A DNA stretch of 64,000 bases from Bdellovibrionaceae bacterium UBA3535. GTDB lineage: Bacteria; Bdellovibrionota; Bdellovibrionia; Bdellovibrionales; UBA840. The notes under the pieces were generated by a model. It worked only from the letters and a program-made list of their open reading frames with translations, ran no database searches and was not told the origin of the DNA. Of the stretch, positions 55,105 to 63,462 are shown piece by piece. Numbering within the stretch: position 1 is the first letter of the stretch; every line of letters begins with the position of its first letter. The stretch spans positions 62,001-126,000 of the forward strand of contig DFOS01000024.1 of assembly GCA_002376845.1 (NCBI GenBank). The letters are read 5' to 3'. The position numbers and the translations under genes were made by a program.

Positions 55105-56405
55105 CACAACCTCTCAAATATATCTTGATAGACATTTTTAGCCTGCTGAATTTGGTTTAGTTCATTATATTCATTCATTAGACGAAATCCACTGCTTTTA
55201 CCCGAGCCAAAACCTACGGCAGGCAAGCCTTTTGCAAGAAAATAGGACGTATCACTTGGAATATGTTGCAATTTCGTATTGATCACAGCTTCAGGATATA
55301 GGCCTCGCAAAATATCAAGTGTGCTGTGCCATTTATTAGGAGCATGGAAATGCTGAATATTAATTTGTGCTTGCTGCTGCGATAGTGGTGCCAGCCATGT
55401 TTTTACTCTTTCTAAATCCACACCATGAGTTAAATAGAAACAACCTTCTATTTCTATACCCTCATCAATCGTACGTAAAAAACCCAAATTATAGGTGGGG
55501 AAGTCTTCTAAATCATATTTTTTAATATATTTAGAAAAACGCCGATCGAAAATTTCTTCAACTGATTCAAAAACCCCCAATAAACGAGATTTTAAATCTT
55601 GCTCCTTAGAATCAGACAAATCCATTTCTACCATACCCTCAGCCGGATGCAAATACGGCGAATCCCCCCACTCTATATTTAGCAAAATACTGTTGCTCGG
55701 AAGCTTCTCTAGGAATGCTTGCGTTTGCTTTAAGACTTCATTTTTATAATTTGCATGGAAAGAAAAATGAGGCTCTGCGTGAAAAATTTTCGTCTGTGTC
55801 GCCGTTACTTCATCACTAAAATACTTTTTTCGGATACTCTTTTCAGTTTCTGAAAAGGGCAGGAGAATGCGCACAACTACGCGGCCAGAATAATTGGTGT
55901 TCCACTCCATGCTAGATGGCTCACTTACAACTAGTAACTTTACCTGGCCATCTAAGTTTTTAACAAATTGCTTTGCCCCTTCTTTTCGTAAAAAATGACC
56001 GTAACCCCCAACCAATTGCAGGGAAGGATTGTCTCTAGACATTGCGGCCAGAGCATAGATGCGCGTTAAAAAATCCAATTTTCCGCTGTTGGCACCCAGG
56101 CCAAACACGCGTTCACCCTGAATGCTTAATCGAAACGGGTTAGAATCTGTGGCCGACCAATAAGAATAGGGCGCAGGATCATTAGTTTGTAGGTTGGACC
56201 AAAACAAATTATCAAAGCTGGCATTCTTGCCTCGCCAAATATAAAGAATTGCCTGTTCCACCCCATCTTCAACAAAGCTTTCCTTACGGCTTTCCAACCC
56301 CAACTCTCTAGCTAAAGAACTTAAAAATTGGCAAGCATAAGCGTTTCCCACATCTGCGCTGGAATCAATAGACAAAAGTTTTTCTGCTGCTTCTAAAAAA
56401 TCCAA
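55104..56405 (-). CDS. Degenerate M20-family (ArgE/DapE-like) protein in the AST operon
   Basis: A 433-residue protein of M20 amidohydrolase layout: catalytic-domain halves about 1-170 and 345-433, lid domain between. The metal-ligand positions look lost. The HxD strand reads WSNLQT, the usual Gly-Arg-Gly-Ala-x-Asp reads GLGANSG, the Glu-Glu reads YGHF, and the final His is not seen in HIPSDTSYFLAKGLPAVGFG. Only an E in SEPSS remains of the acidic set. It is therefore probably not an active zinc peptidase. Position between astC and astA suggests a structural or substrate-binding role in arginine/ornithine degradation. Confidence 0.72.
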   Translation of the reverse strand: MDFLEAAEKLLSIDSSADVGNAYACQFLSSLARELGLESRKESFVEDGVEQAILYIWRGKNASFDNLFWSNLQTNDPAPYSYWSATDSNPFRLSIQGERVFGLGANSGKLDFLTRIYALAAMSRDNPSLQLVGGYGHFLRKEGAKQFVKNLDGQVKLLVVSEPSSMEWNTNYSGRVVVRILLPFSETEKSIRKKYFSDEVTATQTKIFHAEPHFSFHANYKNEVLKQTQAFLEKLPSNSILLNIEWGDSPYLHPAEGMVEMDLSDSKEQDLKSRLLGVFESVEEIFDRRFSKYIKKYDLEDFPTYNLGFLRTIDEGIEIEGCFYLTHGVDLERVKTWLAPLSQQQAQINIQHFHAPNKWHSTLDILRGLYPEAVINTKLQHIPSDTSYFLAKGLPAVGFGSGKSSGFRLMNEYNELNQIQQAKNVYQDIFERL

Positions 56406-56410
56406 AACAC

Positions 56411-57790
56411 CTACTTTGTCTCAAGCAGAGACTTTTCTATTATGGAGAGCGCCTCTTGAATCTGATTTTCTTGAATGATTGCAGGAACCAAAAAGCGTAT
56501 GCGATAAGGATCTCTTCCGCAACCAAAAGCAATTAAGCCGTTCTTATAAAATGTCTTCAGGCTAGCTAGCATCTTTTCTCGACTACCATCGTGTGGAGTA
56601 AACGCAATCATAAGACCCAGGCCACCAGGCTCATGAATGAGCCCCTTACAAGAGCCCTCTGCTAGAGCCTGCAATCCCTCCACAAAGCCCTGGTGTATTT
56701 TACTAATTTTGCCACCACTACCAAAATACTGGTTCTCAGACAACTCTTCTAGAACCGCAATACCCGCTTCTAAAGCGGCGGAGGAACCAGAAAAGGTTCC
56801 CGCTATCAAACCAGGCTGGGGGTTGTATTCTTCGGTATAAAGAGTCGCTCCATTTTGCAAAGCCTTGGCCACCGTTACGATGTCTACCTTTTCACCTATA
56901 TCCAGAGTCTGTATAGCTAATAGCTCTCCTGTTCGGCAAAAAGTTTGCACTTCATCCGCCCAAACCGCAATTCCTTGCTCTCGGCAAAAATCAAGAAGTG
57001 GCAAGTAAAATTCTCTAGGTGCAACCCGGTAGCCACCCTCACCTTGCATCGGTTCGAAAGAAAAAACCGCAATGTCTTTAGGAAATTTTGCCACCCATTC
57101 TTTTAACTGTCTTAACGTCTTATCTGTTGAAGAAGAATCTTTGGCGTTATAATAGTCCACCCGCAATACATCATCAAAGTGGGGAAGTCCTTGTTTGTAC
57201 GCTGGGTTATCCGTAACCTCCGCCATCAAGGTGGAGCGGCCAGCAAAAGCATTTTTCATCGCTACAATGTATTTGGCCGGAGAGTTTTTTTGTCTAGCCA
57301 TCTTAACGGCATTCTCATTTGCCATGGTTCCACAAGTAGTTAGCCACGCATGCTTTAAACGCGTACCCTTAGCTGCCAAGTCTACCAATTTTTTGGAAAC
57401 CCTAAGATACTGTAAGTTGGGCTCCAAATTGCCCTGCATCGTTACATCTTCTAGGGCTCCTCGAAGCGCAGCGGCTATCAAGCGTGGGTGCGAATGACCC
57501 AAGATATTTATGCCAATACCGTTAATCAAATCAAGTTTCACACTACCATCTTCCAACTCCACATAAGGACCATTGCCTGCTCCCGAGCCAATGAATTCAT
57601 AGAACAAGGGTCTTCCTCGTACGTGATCAATTTCTTGTGCAAGCTTATGCATATGGGTTTGCAGCTCTGGATTTGCAGGCGCTACCGACTGTATTTTGTT
57701 GTTATATTGCATGGTTTTATTAACCAAATTTTCAATGGCCTCGGCGACTTCTTTAGATTTTTTAATCTGCTGTCCTAGATTTTCTGTCAT
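56411..57790 (-). CDS. astC: Succinylornithine transaminase-like class-III aminotransferase
   Basis: PLP-dependent aminotransferase. NGIGINILGHSHP, TTCGTMANENAVKMAR (phosphate-binding region), FEPMQGEGGYRVAP, WADEVQTFCRTG and AKALQNGATL (PLP Lys). 459 residues, about 50 longer than E. coli AstC because of an N-terminal extension. Operon context (astC-M20-astA-astD) supports N-succinylornithine transamination, but a generic ornithine or lysine aminotransferase is possible. Shine-Dalgarno GGAG. First gene of the operon, divergent from the BatE-like gene. Confidence 0.78.
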   Translation of the reverse strand: MTENLGQQIKKSKEVAEAIENLVNKTMQYNNKIQSVAPANPELQTHMHKLAQEIDHVRGRPLFYEFIGSGAGNGPYVELEDGSVKLDLINGIGINILGHSHPRLIAAALRGALEDVTMQGNLEPNLQYLRVSKKLVDLAAKGTRLKHAWLTTCGTMANENAVKMARQKNSPAKYIVAMKNAFAGRSTLMAEVTDNPAYKQGLPHFDDVLRVDYYNAKDSSSTDKTLRQLKEWVAKFPKDIAVFSFEPMQGEGGYRVAPREFYLPLLDFCREQGIAVWADEVQTFCRTGELLAIQTLDIGEKVDIVTVAKALQNGATLYTEEYNPQPGLIAGTFSGSSAALEAGIAVLEELSENQYFGSGGKISKIHQGFVEGLQALAEGSCKGLIHEPGGLGLMIAFTPHDGSREKMLASLKTFYKNGLIAFGCGRDPYRIRFLVPAIIQENQIQEALSIIEKSLLETK

Positions 57791-57815
57791 ATTCTCTCCA
57801 TCACTGAAAGTCTTA

Positions 57816-57850
57816 TAGACAATTGTGGGGCTTATTGTAGTATTAAAACA
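57816..57850 (+). promoter_or_regulatory. Leaderless-type promoter of the BatE-like gene
   Basis: TAGACA (57816-57821), 16 bases, TAGTAT (57838-57843), six bases, ATG 57850. No Shine-Dalgarno. Confidence 0.5.
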
Positions 57851-58605
57851 TGCAAATTAGCACATTCTTACTTGGCATTCTACTATCATGTCTTGCGCAT
57901 AGTCAGGAGTCCACCCAGTCTTTCGATGAAGCTATAAGCATAAGCAAAGAAGGGGATATTGTGGGAGCTGAGAGTCTGTATTTGGACTTATTAAAGACTC
58001 ATCCCAAGGACCCCCATATACTCTCAAATCTTGCCCTACTCAAAATTCAGGAGGGCAAGGCATGGCATGCTTTTGCGCTGTGGCAAAAAGCTTTGCATTA
58101 CCACCCCTACTTTGCCGCCGCCAAACAGGGAATTGCCTACTTAGAGGAACAAGGTGCCATTATCCCTCAAGAGAATTGGCCTTGGTACGCGCGTTTATAC
58201 AGTGATATTCTTCGAGCACCGAAAATCATTGGTCTTGGCTTGGCCTTCATATTTTTTTATTTGGCCGCACGAATTCTTTTAAAGTTTGCCATACTACAAA
58301 AAGAAGCACGGGAAATCCAAGAAGAGGACCCCAATTTTCCATATCGCTCCTTGGTCTTCCTAGCTTTGTTCGCTATCTTTGCGGTTTTTTATTGGCAGCA
58401 ATCTAGCTATCAGAAAACGACTTTTGCCATGTCCCTTGAGCCAGCCTCCATGCTCTTGGCTCCCAGACAAGAAAGTGTCCAATTAAAAGAGCTCGGACCT
58501 GGGCAAAAATTGCAAATCCAGCACCAAAACAAGGATTGGTTGCAAGTGAAAAGCGCAAGTGGCCAAATTGGCTGGTTACCTCGAGAAAAGCTTCTTATCT
58601 TTTAG
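57850..58605 (+). CDS. BatE-like TPR and SH3-domain membrane protein
   Basis: A 251-residue protein: signal peptide or anchor (about 1-18), TPR-like helices (about 24-95), two membrane segments (about 118-145 and 157-177), and a C-terminal SH3b-like domain (about 195-250, LLAPRQESVQLKELGPGQKL, then IGWLPREKLLIF). This TPR-TM-SH3 order resembles BatE of the Bat aerotolerance/envelope operon, but no other bat gene is here. Apparently leaderless. Confidence 0.65.
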   Translation: MQISTFLLGILLSCLAHSQESTQSFDEAISISKEGDIVGAESLYLDLLKTHPKDPHILSNLALLKIQEGKAWHAFALWQKALHYHPYFAAAKQGIAYLEEQGAIIPQENWPWYARLYSDILRAPKIIGLGLAFIFFYLAARILLKFAILQKEAREIQEEDPNFPYRSLVFLALFAIFAVFYWQQSSYQKTTFAMSLEPASMLLAPRQESVQLKELGPGQKLQIQHQNKDWLQVKSASGQIGWLPREKLLIF

Positions 58606-58623
58606 TAGTTCTGCCTGCTTTGA

Positions 58624-58658
58624 TTGACTTAATTTTGCACATCTCTATACTAGGCGCA
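58624..58658 (+). promoter_or_regulatory. Leaderless-type promoter of bamD
   Basis: TTGACT (58624-58629), 16 bases, TATACT (58646-58651), six bases, ATG 58658. Best-scoring example of the pattern; no Shine-Dalgarno. Confidence 0.65.
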
Positions 58659-59398
58659 TGAGATGGCTCCTCACATTTTTGCTTGTTTTTAATGCTGCTT
58701 GTTCCAGCCTAGATGACATTGATACCTCTACGCCTGCGGGAGCCTTTGAGCTAGCTGAAAGATACGCTAAGGCCGAAAGATTTGAAGAGGCCATTTCTAG
58801 ATTTGGCGAAGTTCGCACCAAATTCCCCTACTCCAAATATGCCGTGGAGGCACAATTACGGATTGCCGACATAGAGTTTGACCGCGAGTACTATGTCGAG
58901 GCGGCCAGTGCCTATCAAATTTTCCGAGAAATGAACCCTCGTTATAAACGCTTGGAGTATGTAATATATCGAATCGCCAAAAGTTTTTACCTGCAATTAC
59001 CTGAGATCGATGCCCGCGATCTTTCGGCAGCAGAAAAAGCATTGGAATATTTTTCTGAATATTTGGAAAAGTACCCTGATGGCACTTGGGCCAAAGAACT
59101 TAGAGGCTATCAGAACAAAACCTATGTTAAGCTGGCAAACAAAGAAATGTACATTGGGGATTTTTATTACAAACAAGAAAAGTATCTAAGTGCCCTCGGT
59201 AGATACCAAGCAATTGCCATTAATTTTTCTTTTTTAGAGCAAGCAAAAACAGCGGCTCTTAAGGCTATGCACTCTGCCATAAAAATTGATAAATTAGATA
59301 TTGCCCAAGAGTATGTGGATTTTTTAAAACGTAAATTTCCAGACTCAGAGGAACTACAACAGGCCTTAGAACAAGGAGCTTACTATGGCTTACTCTGA
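58658..59398 (+). CDS. bamD: Outer-membrane assembly lipoprotein BamD
   Basis: Essential lipoprotein of the BAM machine that inserts beta-barrels. Signal peptide with lipobox NAAC (Cys15). Five TPR-like units: PAGAFELAERYAKAERFEEAI, FPYSKYAVEAQLRIADIEF, YVEAASAYQIFREMNPRY, and LEKYPDGTWAKELR further on. 246 residues. The next TPR gene starts 14 bases before the bamD stop. Confidence 0.9.
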   Translation: MRWLLTFLLVFNAACSSLDDIDTSTPAGAFELAERYAKAERFEEAISRFGEVRTKFPYSKYAVEAQLRIADIEFDREYYVEAASAYQIFREMNPRYKRLEYVIYRIAKSFYLQLPEIDARDLSAAEKALEYFSEYLEKYPDGTWAKELRGYQNKTYVKLANKEMYIGDFYYKQEKYLSALGRYQAIAINFSFLEQAKTAALKAMHSAIKIDKLDIAQEYVDFLKRKFPDSEELQQALEQGAYYGLL

Positions 59399-60110
59399 TT
59401 ACCAAGAACTTCTACATATTGCTCGCGAGAATTTTATTCAAGGTAAATATGACAAATCAGAGCCCATGCTTAAGCAACTCTTACTGACCAACCACCGCGA
59501 ACCAGAAGTATATCAAATGCTCGCTACCATTTTTTATGAACAAGGCAAGTTCAACAAGGCAATTAAGACCTTTGAGCGCGCGCTAGAAATTGACCCCAAT
59601 TATACCGACGCCAGTATCGGACTTTCTATCATTTTAAACGATCTTGGCCGCTACGAAGAGGGGAAAAGAGTTTTTGAACAGGCACAACGGCGACTAGATG
59701 ACAAAAAATCCAAAATGGATCCTTACATCAAAGATCGCATCGCGAAGAAACATGTAGAGATTGCGGCCTTGTATTCGCAGCACTTTGCTTATGAAGAAGC
59801 CGCGGAACAATATAAAAAAGCATTAAAGCTATCGCCAGATGCAGAGGATATCGTGGTCAATTTAGCCGAATCCTATGTTAAACAGGATCTGGCATCTGAG
59901 GCCATTGCAGCTCTTAAGGCCTTTTTGCAACTACACCCCAATGCAATCGGACCACGGCTAAAATTAGGAATCATTTACTACCACGCCAACAAGATGATAG
60001 ATGCCGTCGAGCAATGGGAATATATACTGGAACTAGATCATAGCCACCAAGAGGCAAAGTCATACATACAGATGGCACAAAGTGCTGGCGTTACGGACTT
60101 AGGAGTATAA
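59385..60110 (+). CDS. TPR-repeat protein
   Basis: A 241-residue protein composed of about six tetratricopeptide repeats (for example EVYQMLATIFYEQGKFNKAI and AIGPRLKLGIIYYHANKM). No signal peptide, so probably cytoplasmic. TPRs bind partner proteins; the partner is not evident. Overlaps bamD by 14 bases; hpt follows immediately. Confidence 0.75.
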   Translation: MAYSDYQELLHIARENFIQGKYDKSEPMLKQLLLTNHREPEVYQMLATIFYEQGKFNKAIKTFERALEIDPNYTDASIGLSIILNDLGRYEEGKRVFEQAQRRLDDKKSKMDPYIKDRIAKKHVEIAALYSQHFAYEEAAEQYKKALKLSPDAEDIVVNLAESYVKQDLASEAIAALKAFLQLHPNAIGPRLKLGIIYYHANKMIDAVEQWEYILELDHSHQEAKSYIQMAQSAGVTDLGV

Positions 60111-60638
60111 ATGTTAGATAAAGACTCGCTCATTACCTATATAACCGAGGAAGAAATACAAAAGACCATTCGTGATTTATGTCGCGAAGTAGAGCAAGAT
60201 TATCAGGGTGAAAAGGTAACTCTAATTTGCCCCTTAAAAGGCTCCATTTTCTTTTTGTCTGACTTTGTTCGAGAGCTAAAACTGCAACAAGAAATTGATT
60301 TTGTACAGCTTAGCAACCGCGATAAGTATGGCGAGCGCGGCGCCGACATTAAGTTTATTCAAGACATCAGTGTGGATATCTCCGGTAGAAATGTGATCAT
60401 TGTTGAAGAAATTATTGATACGGCACGCACACTGTCTTTTCTTAAAAATCGTCTTTTGGCGGCAGCACCTAAAAGCTTGAAAATTCTAACTCTACTCGAC
60501 AAGCCCGCTCGTCGAGTGATTTCCTTAAAACCTGATTATATTGGCCGAACAGTAGAAGATCGTTATTTGATCGGGTATGGTATGGACCAAGAAGAAGAGG
60601 GCCGAGCTTTCAATCAAATATATTTTCTCAAAAGCTAG
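60111..60638 (+). CDS. hpt: Hypoxanthine phosphoribosyltransferase
   Basis: Purine salvage: hypoxanthine (and guanine) plus PRPP to IMP (GMP). PRPP-binding VIIVEEIIDTARTLSFL, LICPLKGSIFFLSDF near the N-terminus, and LKPDYIGRTVEDRYLIGYGMD typical of Hpt. 175 residues. In the usual VEDIIDTG loop it has EEIIDTARTL. ATG directly follows the TPR stop with AGGAG seven bases upstream. Confidence 0.9.
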   Translation: MLDKDSLITYITEEEIQKTIRDLCREVEQDYQGEKVTLICPLKGSIFFLSDFVRELKLQQEIDFVQLSNRDKYGERGADIKFIQDISVDISGRNVIIVEEIIDTARTLSFLKNRLLAAAPKSLKILTLLDKPARRVISLKPDYIGRTVEDRYLIGYGMDQEEEGRAFNQIYFLKS

Positions 60639-60731
60639 GCCCTAAAAGGTGCTTTTACAAAGATGCAATCAAGATGTTGTATCTAGTTGTCGCCTAAGCT
60701 TATAGGACTAAACTTTCGCTTTTGAGTCAAT

Positions 60732-62081
60732 TCAAACAATGTGTCCGACTAAATCATAGTCATGAGAGTCAGTGATCTTTACTTGAACAAAATCTCCCAC
60801 ATTCGCTGCACCATCATTGATATAAACAAGACCATCAATTTCATGGGCCTGACCTGCCATTCTTCCTTGCAATAATAAGTCACTTTCTTCGCTATATCCT
60901 TCAACTAGAACTTCTATGGTTCTGCCTACAAATCGTTGGTGCATTTGGCGCGAGATCATTAGTTGTGTGGACATCAGTTCTTGGTAGCGATCTTCTTTTA
61001 TATCTTCCGCCACTTGATTGTTCATTCGGTATGCAGCTGTTTTTTCTTCTGGCGAATATTTAAAACAGCCAACTCGATCAAAACGAAAATCCTTGATAAA
61101 GCTCAATAATTCCTCGAAATCCTCTTTCGTTTCTCCCGGAAAACCCACTATAAATTGCGTGCGAATAACTGCATCCGGTAGAGCTTCTCGAATCCAAGAA
61201 AGTCGCTCCAATATTTTCGCTTTCTTCATTTTGCGATTCATGGCCTTTAGCATGGGATCCGAGATGTGCTGAAGTGGCATATCGAAATATGGTAAGATTT
61301 TATTGGACGTCTTCACGAGCTCCAAAAACTCTTTAGATATGCCGTCTGGATATAAATACATAATGCGTATCCACTTAATACCCTCTACTTCATCCAGAGC
61401 TTTTAATAAATCCACATTATTATCATTTCTTTGCGCATCATTCCTTCGAATATCCCAACCATAATCCGTAAAATCATGTGAAACTATAATAAGCTCTCGA
61501 ACACCACTGGCTGCCAATAGCTTTGCCTCACTAACTATTCCTTCGATTTTCCTGGACTGTAAATTACCTCTAATTTTGGGAATGGCACAAAATGCGCAAC
61601 GTTTTTTACATCCTTCTGAAATTTTTAAAAAGGCGCGATGCTTCGGACCAGAAATTACTCGAGGAGTATCCTCTTTTTGCAGAAAAGTCGGCAAATGAAA
61701 AAAAGTCTTTTGCTCCTTTCCTGCACGGTGTTCGCGTAATATCTTGCTAACATTTTGAAATTCCCCAGACCCAATAAACAAATCCACCTCTGGCAAATCT
61801 TCCACTAGGTCTTCTTTGTATCTTTGAGGAAGGCAACCACTCACAATCAGTTTTTTATTGGCATCTTGTTTTTTTAGTTCTGCCATTTCTAATATGGTTT
61901 GAATGGACTCTTTTCGTGATTCCTCAATGAAGCTGCAAGTATTGACGATTATGGTGTCTGCTGCCTCTGCTTCTTGTGATACTTCATAAGAGTCCTTTTC
62001 TAGGCCTCCCAACATCATTTCTGCATCCACTAGGTTTTTGGGGCAGCCAAGACTGATCATATGTACTTTTTCTTTTTGCAC
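60732..62081 (-). CDS. rimO: Ribosomal protein S12 methylthiotransferase RimO
   Basis: Radical-SAM enzyme that methylthiolates Asp of S12. N-terminal MTTase domain with MISLGCPKNLVDAEMM, and radical-SAM cluster EGCKKRCAFCAIP (CxxxCxxC). TRAM domain at the C-terminus (about 380-449). 449 residues. GTG 62081 is chosen because GAGG lies six bases upstream and this gives the family-typical start; an upstream in-frame ATG at 62141 would lie in the preceding gene. Confidence 0.93.
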   Translation of the reverse strand: MQKEKVHMISLGCPKNLVDAEMMLGGLEKDSYEVSQEAEAADTIIVNTCSFIEESRKESIQTILEMAELKKQDANKKLIVSGCLPQRYKEDLVEDLPEVDLFIGSGEFQNVSKILREHRAGKEQKTFFHLPTFLQKEDTPRVISGPKHRAFLKISEGCKKRCAFCAIPKIRGNLQSRKIEGIVSEAKLLAASGVRELIIVSHDFTDYGWDIRRNDAQRNDNNVDLLKALDEVEGIKWIRIMYLYPDGISKEFLELVKTSNKILPYFDMPLQHISDPMLKAMNRKMKKAKILERLSWIREALPDAVIRTQFIVGFPGETKEDFEELLSFIKDFRFDRVGCFKYSPEEKTAAYRMNNQVAEDIKEDRYQELMSTQLMISRQMHQRFVGRTIEVLVEGYSEESDLLLQGRMAGQAHEIDGLVYINDGAANVGDFVQVKITDSHDYDLVGHIV

Positions 62082-62082
62082 G

Positions 62083-62757
62083 TTATACCTCGGTAATCTC
62101 TGCGTCTTTGGGAATTTCAAAATTAAAAAGCTTTGGCTCACTTTGTTTTTTAAATTGTGTGGAGCGAATTACTAAGGAAACCTCATTCCCCTGAACATCG
62201 GTGTAATCAATCTGCGAAATATTCGTGTTGCTTAAATCAAAAGTAACCTTGACCTCTTTGACTGCTAGCCTGTCATTGACGGCTTCTAGTTGAATCGAAT
62301 CCTTTGCTTTGTTTTTAATTTTATAAAACTTATTAAGATCTCCGTGGCCAAATATAACCCTCAAAAAAGCTTGAGAGTTTTTTAATTCTGGATTTTTAGC
62401 GATCAAAACTCGGACAGGGCCGCCAAAAAAAGGATCTGGCTCATCAATCACCAGCGCCCTTTCAGCGTTCAGAATCGTAAGGGATTTGGGCTCCTGCTTG
62501 GTTTCAAGCCGCAATTGCCCTTTTTCAGAAATGAACACAAACAATTCGGTTTCACGTGTTTTATCTAGGGCCTTAATCTTAGTTTTTCGAATTACATCCA
62601 GCTCCACCATTTTGTAGCGAGAGTATTTTTCACGAACCTTATCGTAATAGGATTTTGATGCCTCAGGTTGCTTGATTTTTGCGTGCACTTTTGTCACGGA
62701 TGCGCTTTGCATTTGGCTGCATGCAACTAGCAAGAAAAATAGAAAAACATGATACAT
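62083..62757 (-). CDS. LolA-like lipoprotein
   Basis: A 224-residue protein with signal peptide and lipobox LVAC (Cys13), so predicted to be lipidated. The rest follows LolA-type beta structure: SRYKMVELDVIRKTKIKALD, ETELFVFISEKGQLRLET, and IDEPDPFFGGPVRVL. LolA itself is soluble; a lipidated member would behave more like LolB. Shine-Dalgarno AGAGG five bases before the ATG. One base before rimO on the same strand, so cotranscribed. Confidence 0.75.
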   Translation of the reverse strand: MYHVFLFFLLVACSQMQSASVTKVHAKIKQPEASKSYYDKVREKYSRYKMVELDVIRKTKIKALDKTRETELFVFISEKGQLRLETKQEPKSLTILNAERALVIDEPDPFFGGPVRVLIAKNPELKNSQAFLRVIFGHGDLNKFYKIKNKAKDSIQLEAVNDRLAVKEVKVTFDLSNTNISQIDYTDVQGNEVSLVIRSTQFKKQSEPKLFNFEIPKDAEITEV

Positions 62758-62816
62758 TTCAACCTCTTGATTTACTGCGGCAATCTAGCATGCAGATGAC
62801 CTCTAGGGCAAATGAT

Positions 62817-63425
62817 TCACCGGGAAAAGTTTATAGACCTCTTACTAACGTAAGCCATTGTAATAACTATGGCTTTTTGCCAACCACAGTATTGCATCAA
62901 AGCCTCTACAGTGGCTCCAGTAGTGAGAACATCATCTGCAATCACCGGCATATCGATTTGCGGCCGTGGCCCTTGAATTCTAAGCTTACGGCGCTGCAAA
63001 CGCGAAGTATGCTTTTGAGTTCCTTGCTTGAAATGCTCATCATGAATCGTCTTTGCTCCAAATGCTTTCGCAATCTGATAGGCGTGATTCTTGGACTTTT
63101 TTAAACCTTTTGCATTGGGTGTAACCCAAAGTTCATCCAAAATAAAACCTTCCTCTTGCAATAAATATTGAAGTCGACTTTTCATCTGAAACAAAAAGGG
63201 CCGATGTCGCCCATATTTTAACGCATAGGTCATGGCTCGTGTGCTGGGGCTCCAGGGATAAAAATAGTAATGTACGTAATTTGGCATTTGCCTTTTATAA
63301 AGCTTGGTCGGATAGGGTCTATGCTTTTGGCAAAAGATGTCTTGCTTAAAAAGAATCTTACCACATTGAGCACAAAAATACATACGGGTGTTCGAAGCAA
63401 TCCGAATGCCAAGGCCCTTTACCAT
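62817..63425 (-). CDS. comF: ComF-family phosphoribosyltransferase-like protein
   Basis: A 202-residue protein. N-terminal zinc-ribbon half (CAQCGKILFK, CQKH), and PRPP-binding loop VIADDVLTTGATVEAL near 165-180. ComF proteins act in DNA uptake or repair (competence) in other bacteria. The ATG at 63425 lacks a Shine-Dalgarno; an internal ATG at 63383 directly before the CxxC would give a shorter version. Lies 37 bases downstream of gpmI. Confidence 0.8.
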   Translation of the reverse strand: MVKGLGIRIASNTRMYFCAQCGKILFKQDIFCQKHRPYPTKLYKRQMPNYVHYYFYPWSPSTRAMTYALKYGRHRPFLFQMKSRLQYLLQEEGFILDELWVTPNAKGLKKSKNHAYQIAKAFGAKTIHDEHFKQGTQKHTSRLQRRKLRIQGPRPQIDMPVIADDVLTTGATVEALMQYCGWQKAIVITMAYVSKRSINFSR

Positions 63426-63462
63426 TAAGATCGAGGGTCAAATACAGATTTCGAATGGAAAA

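Noticed and set aside
60630..60656. AAAAGC/GCTTTT pairing over the hpt stop codon as a terminator.
   Set aside because: Six pairs, a 15-base loop and only four T; not convincing.
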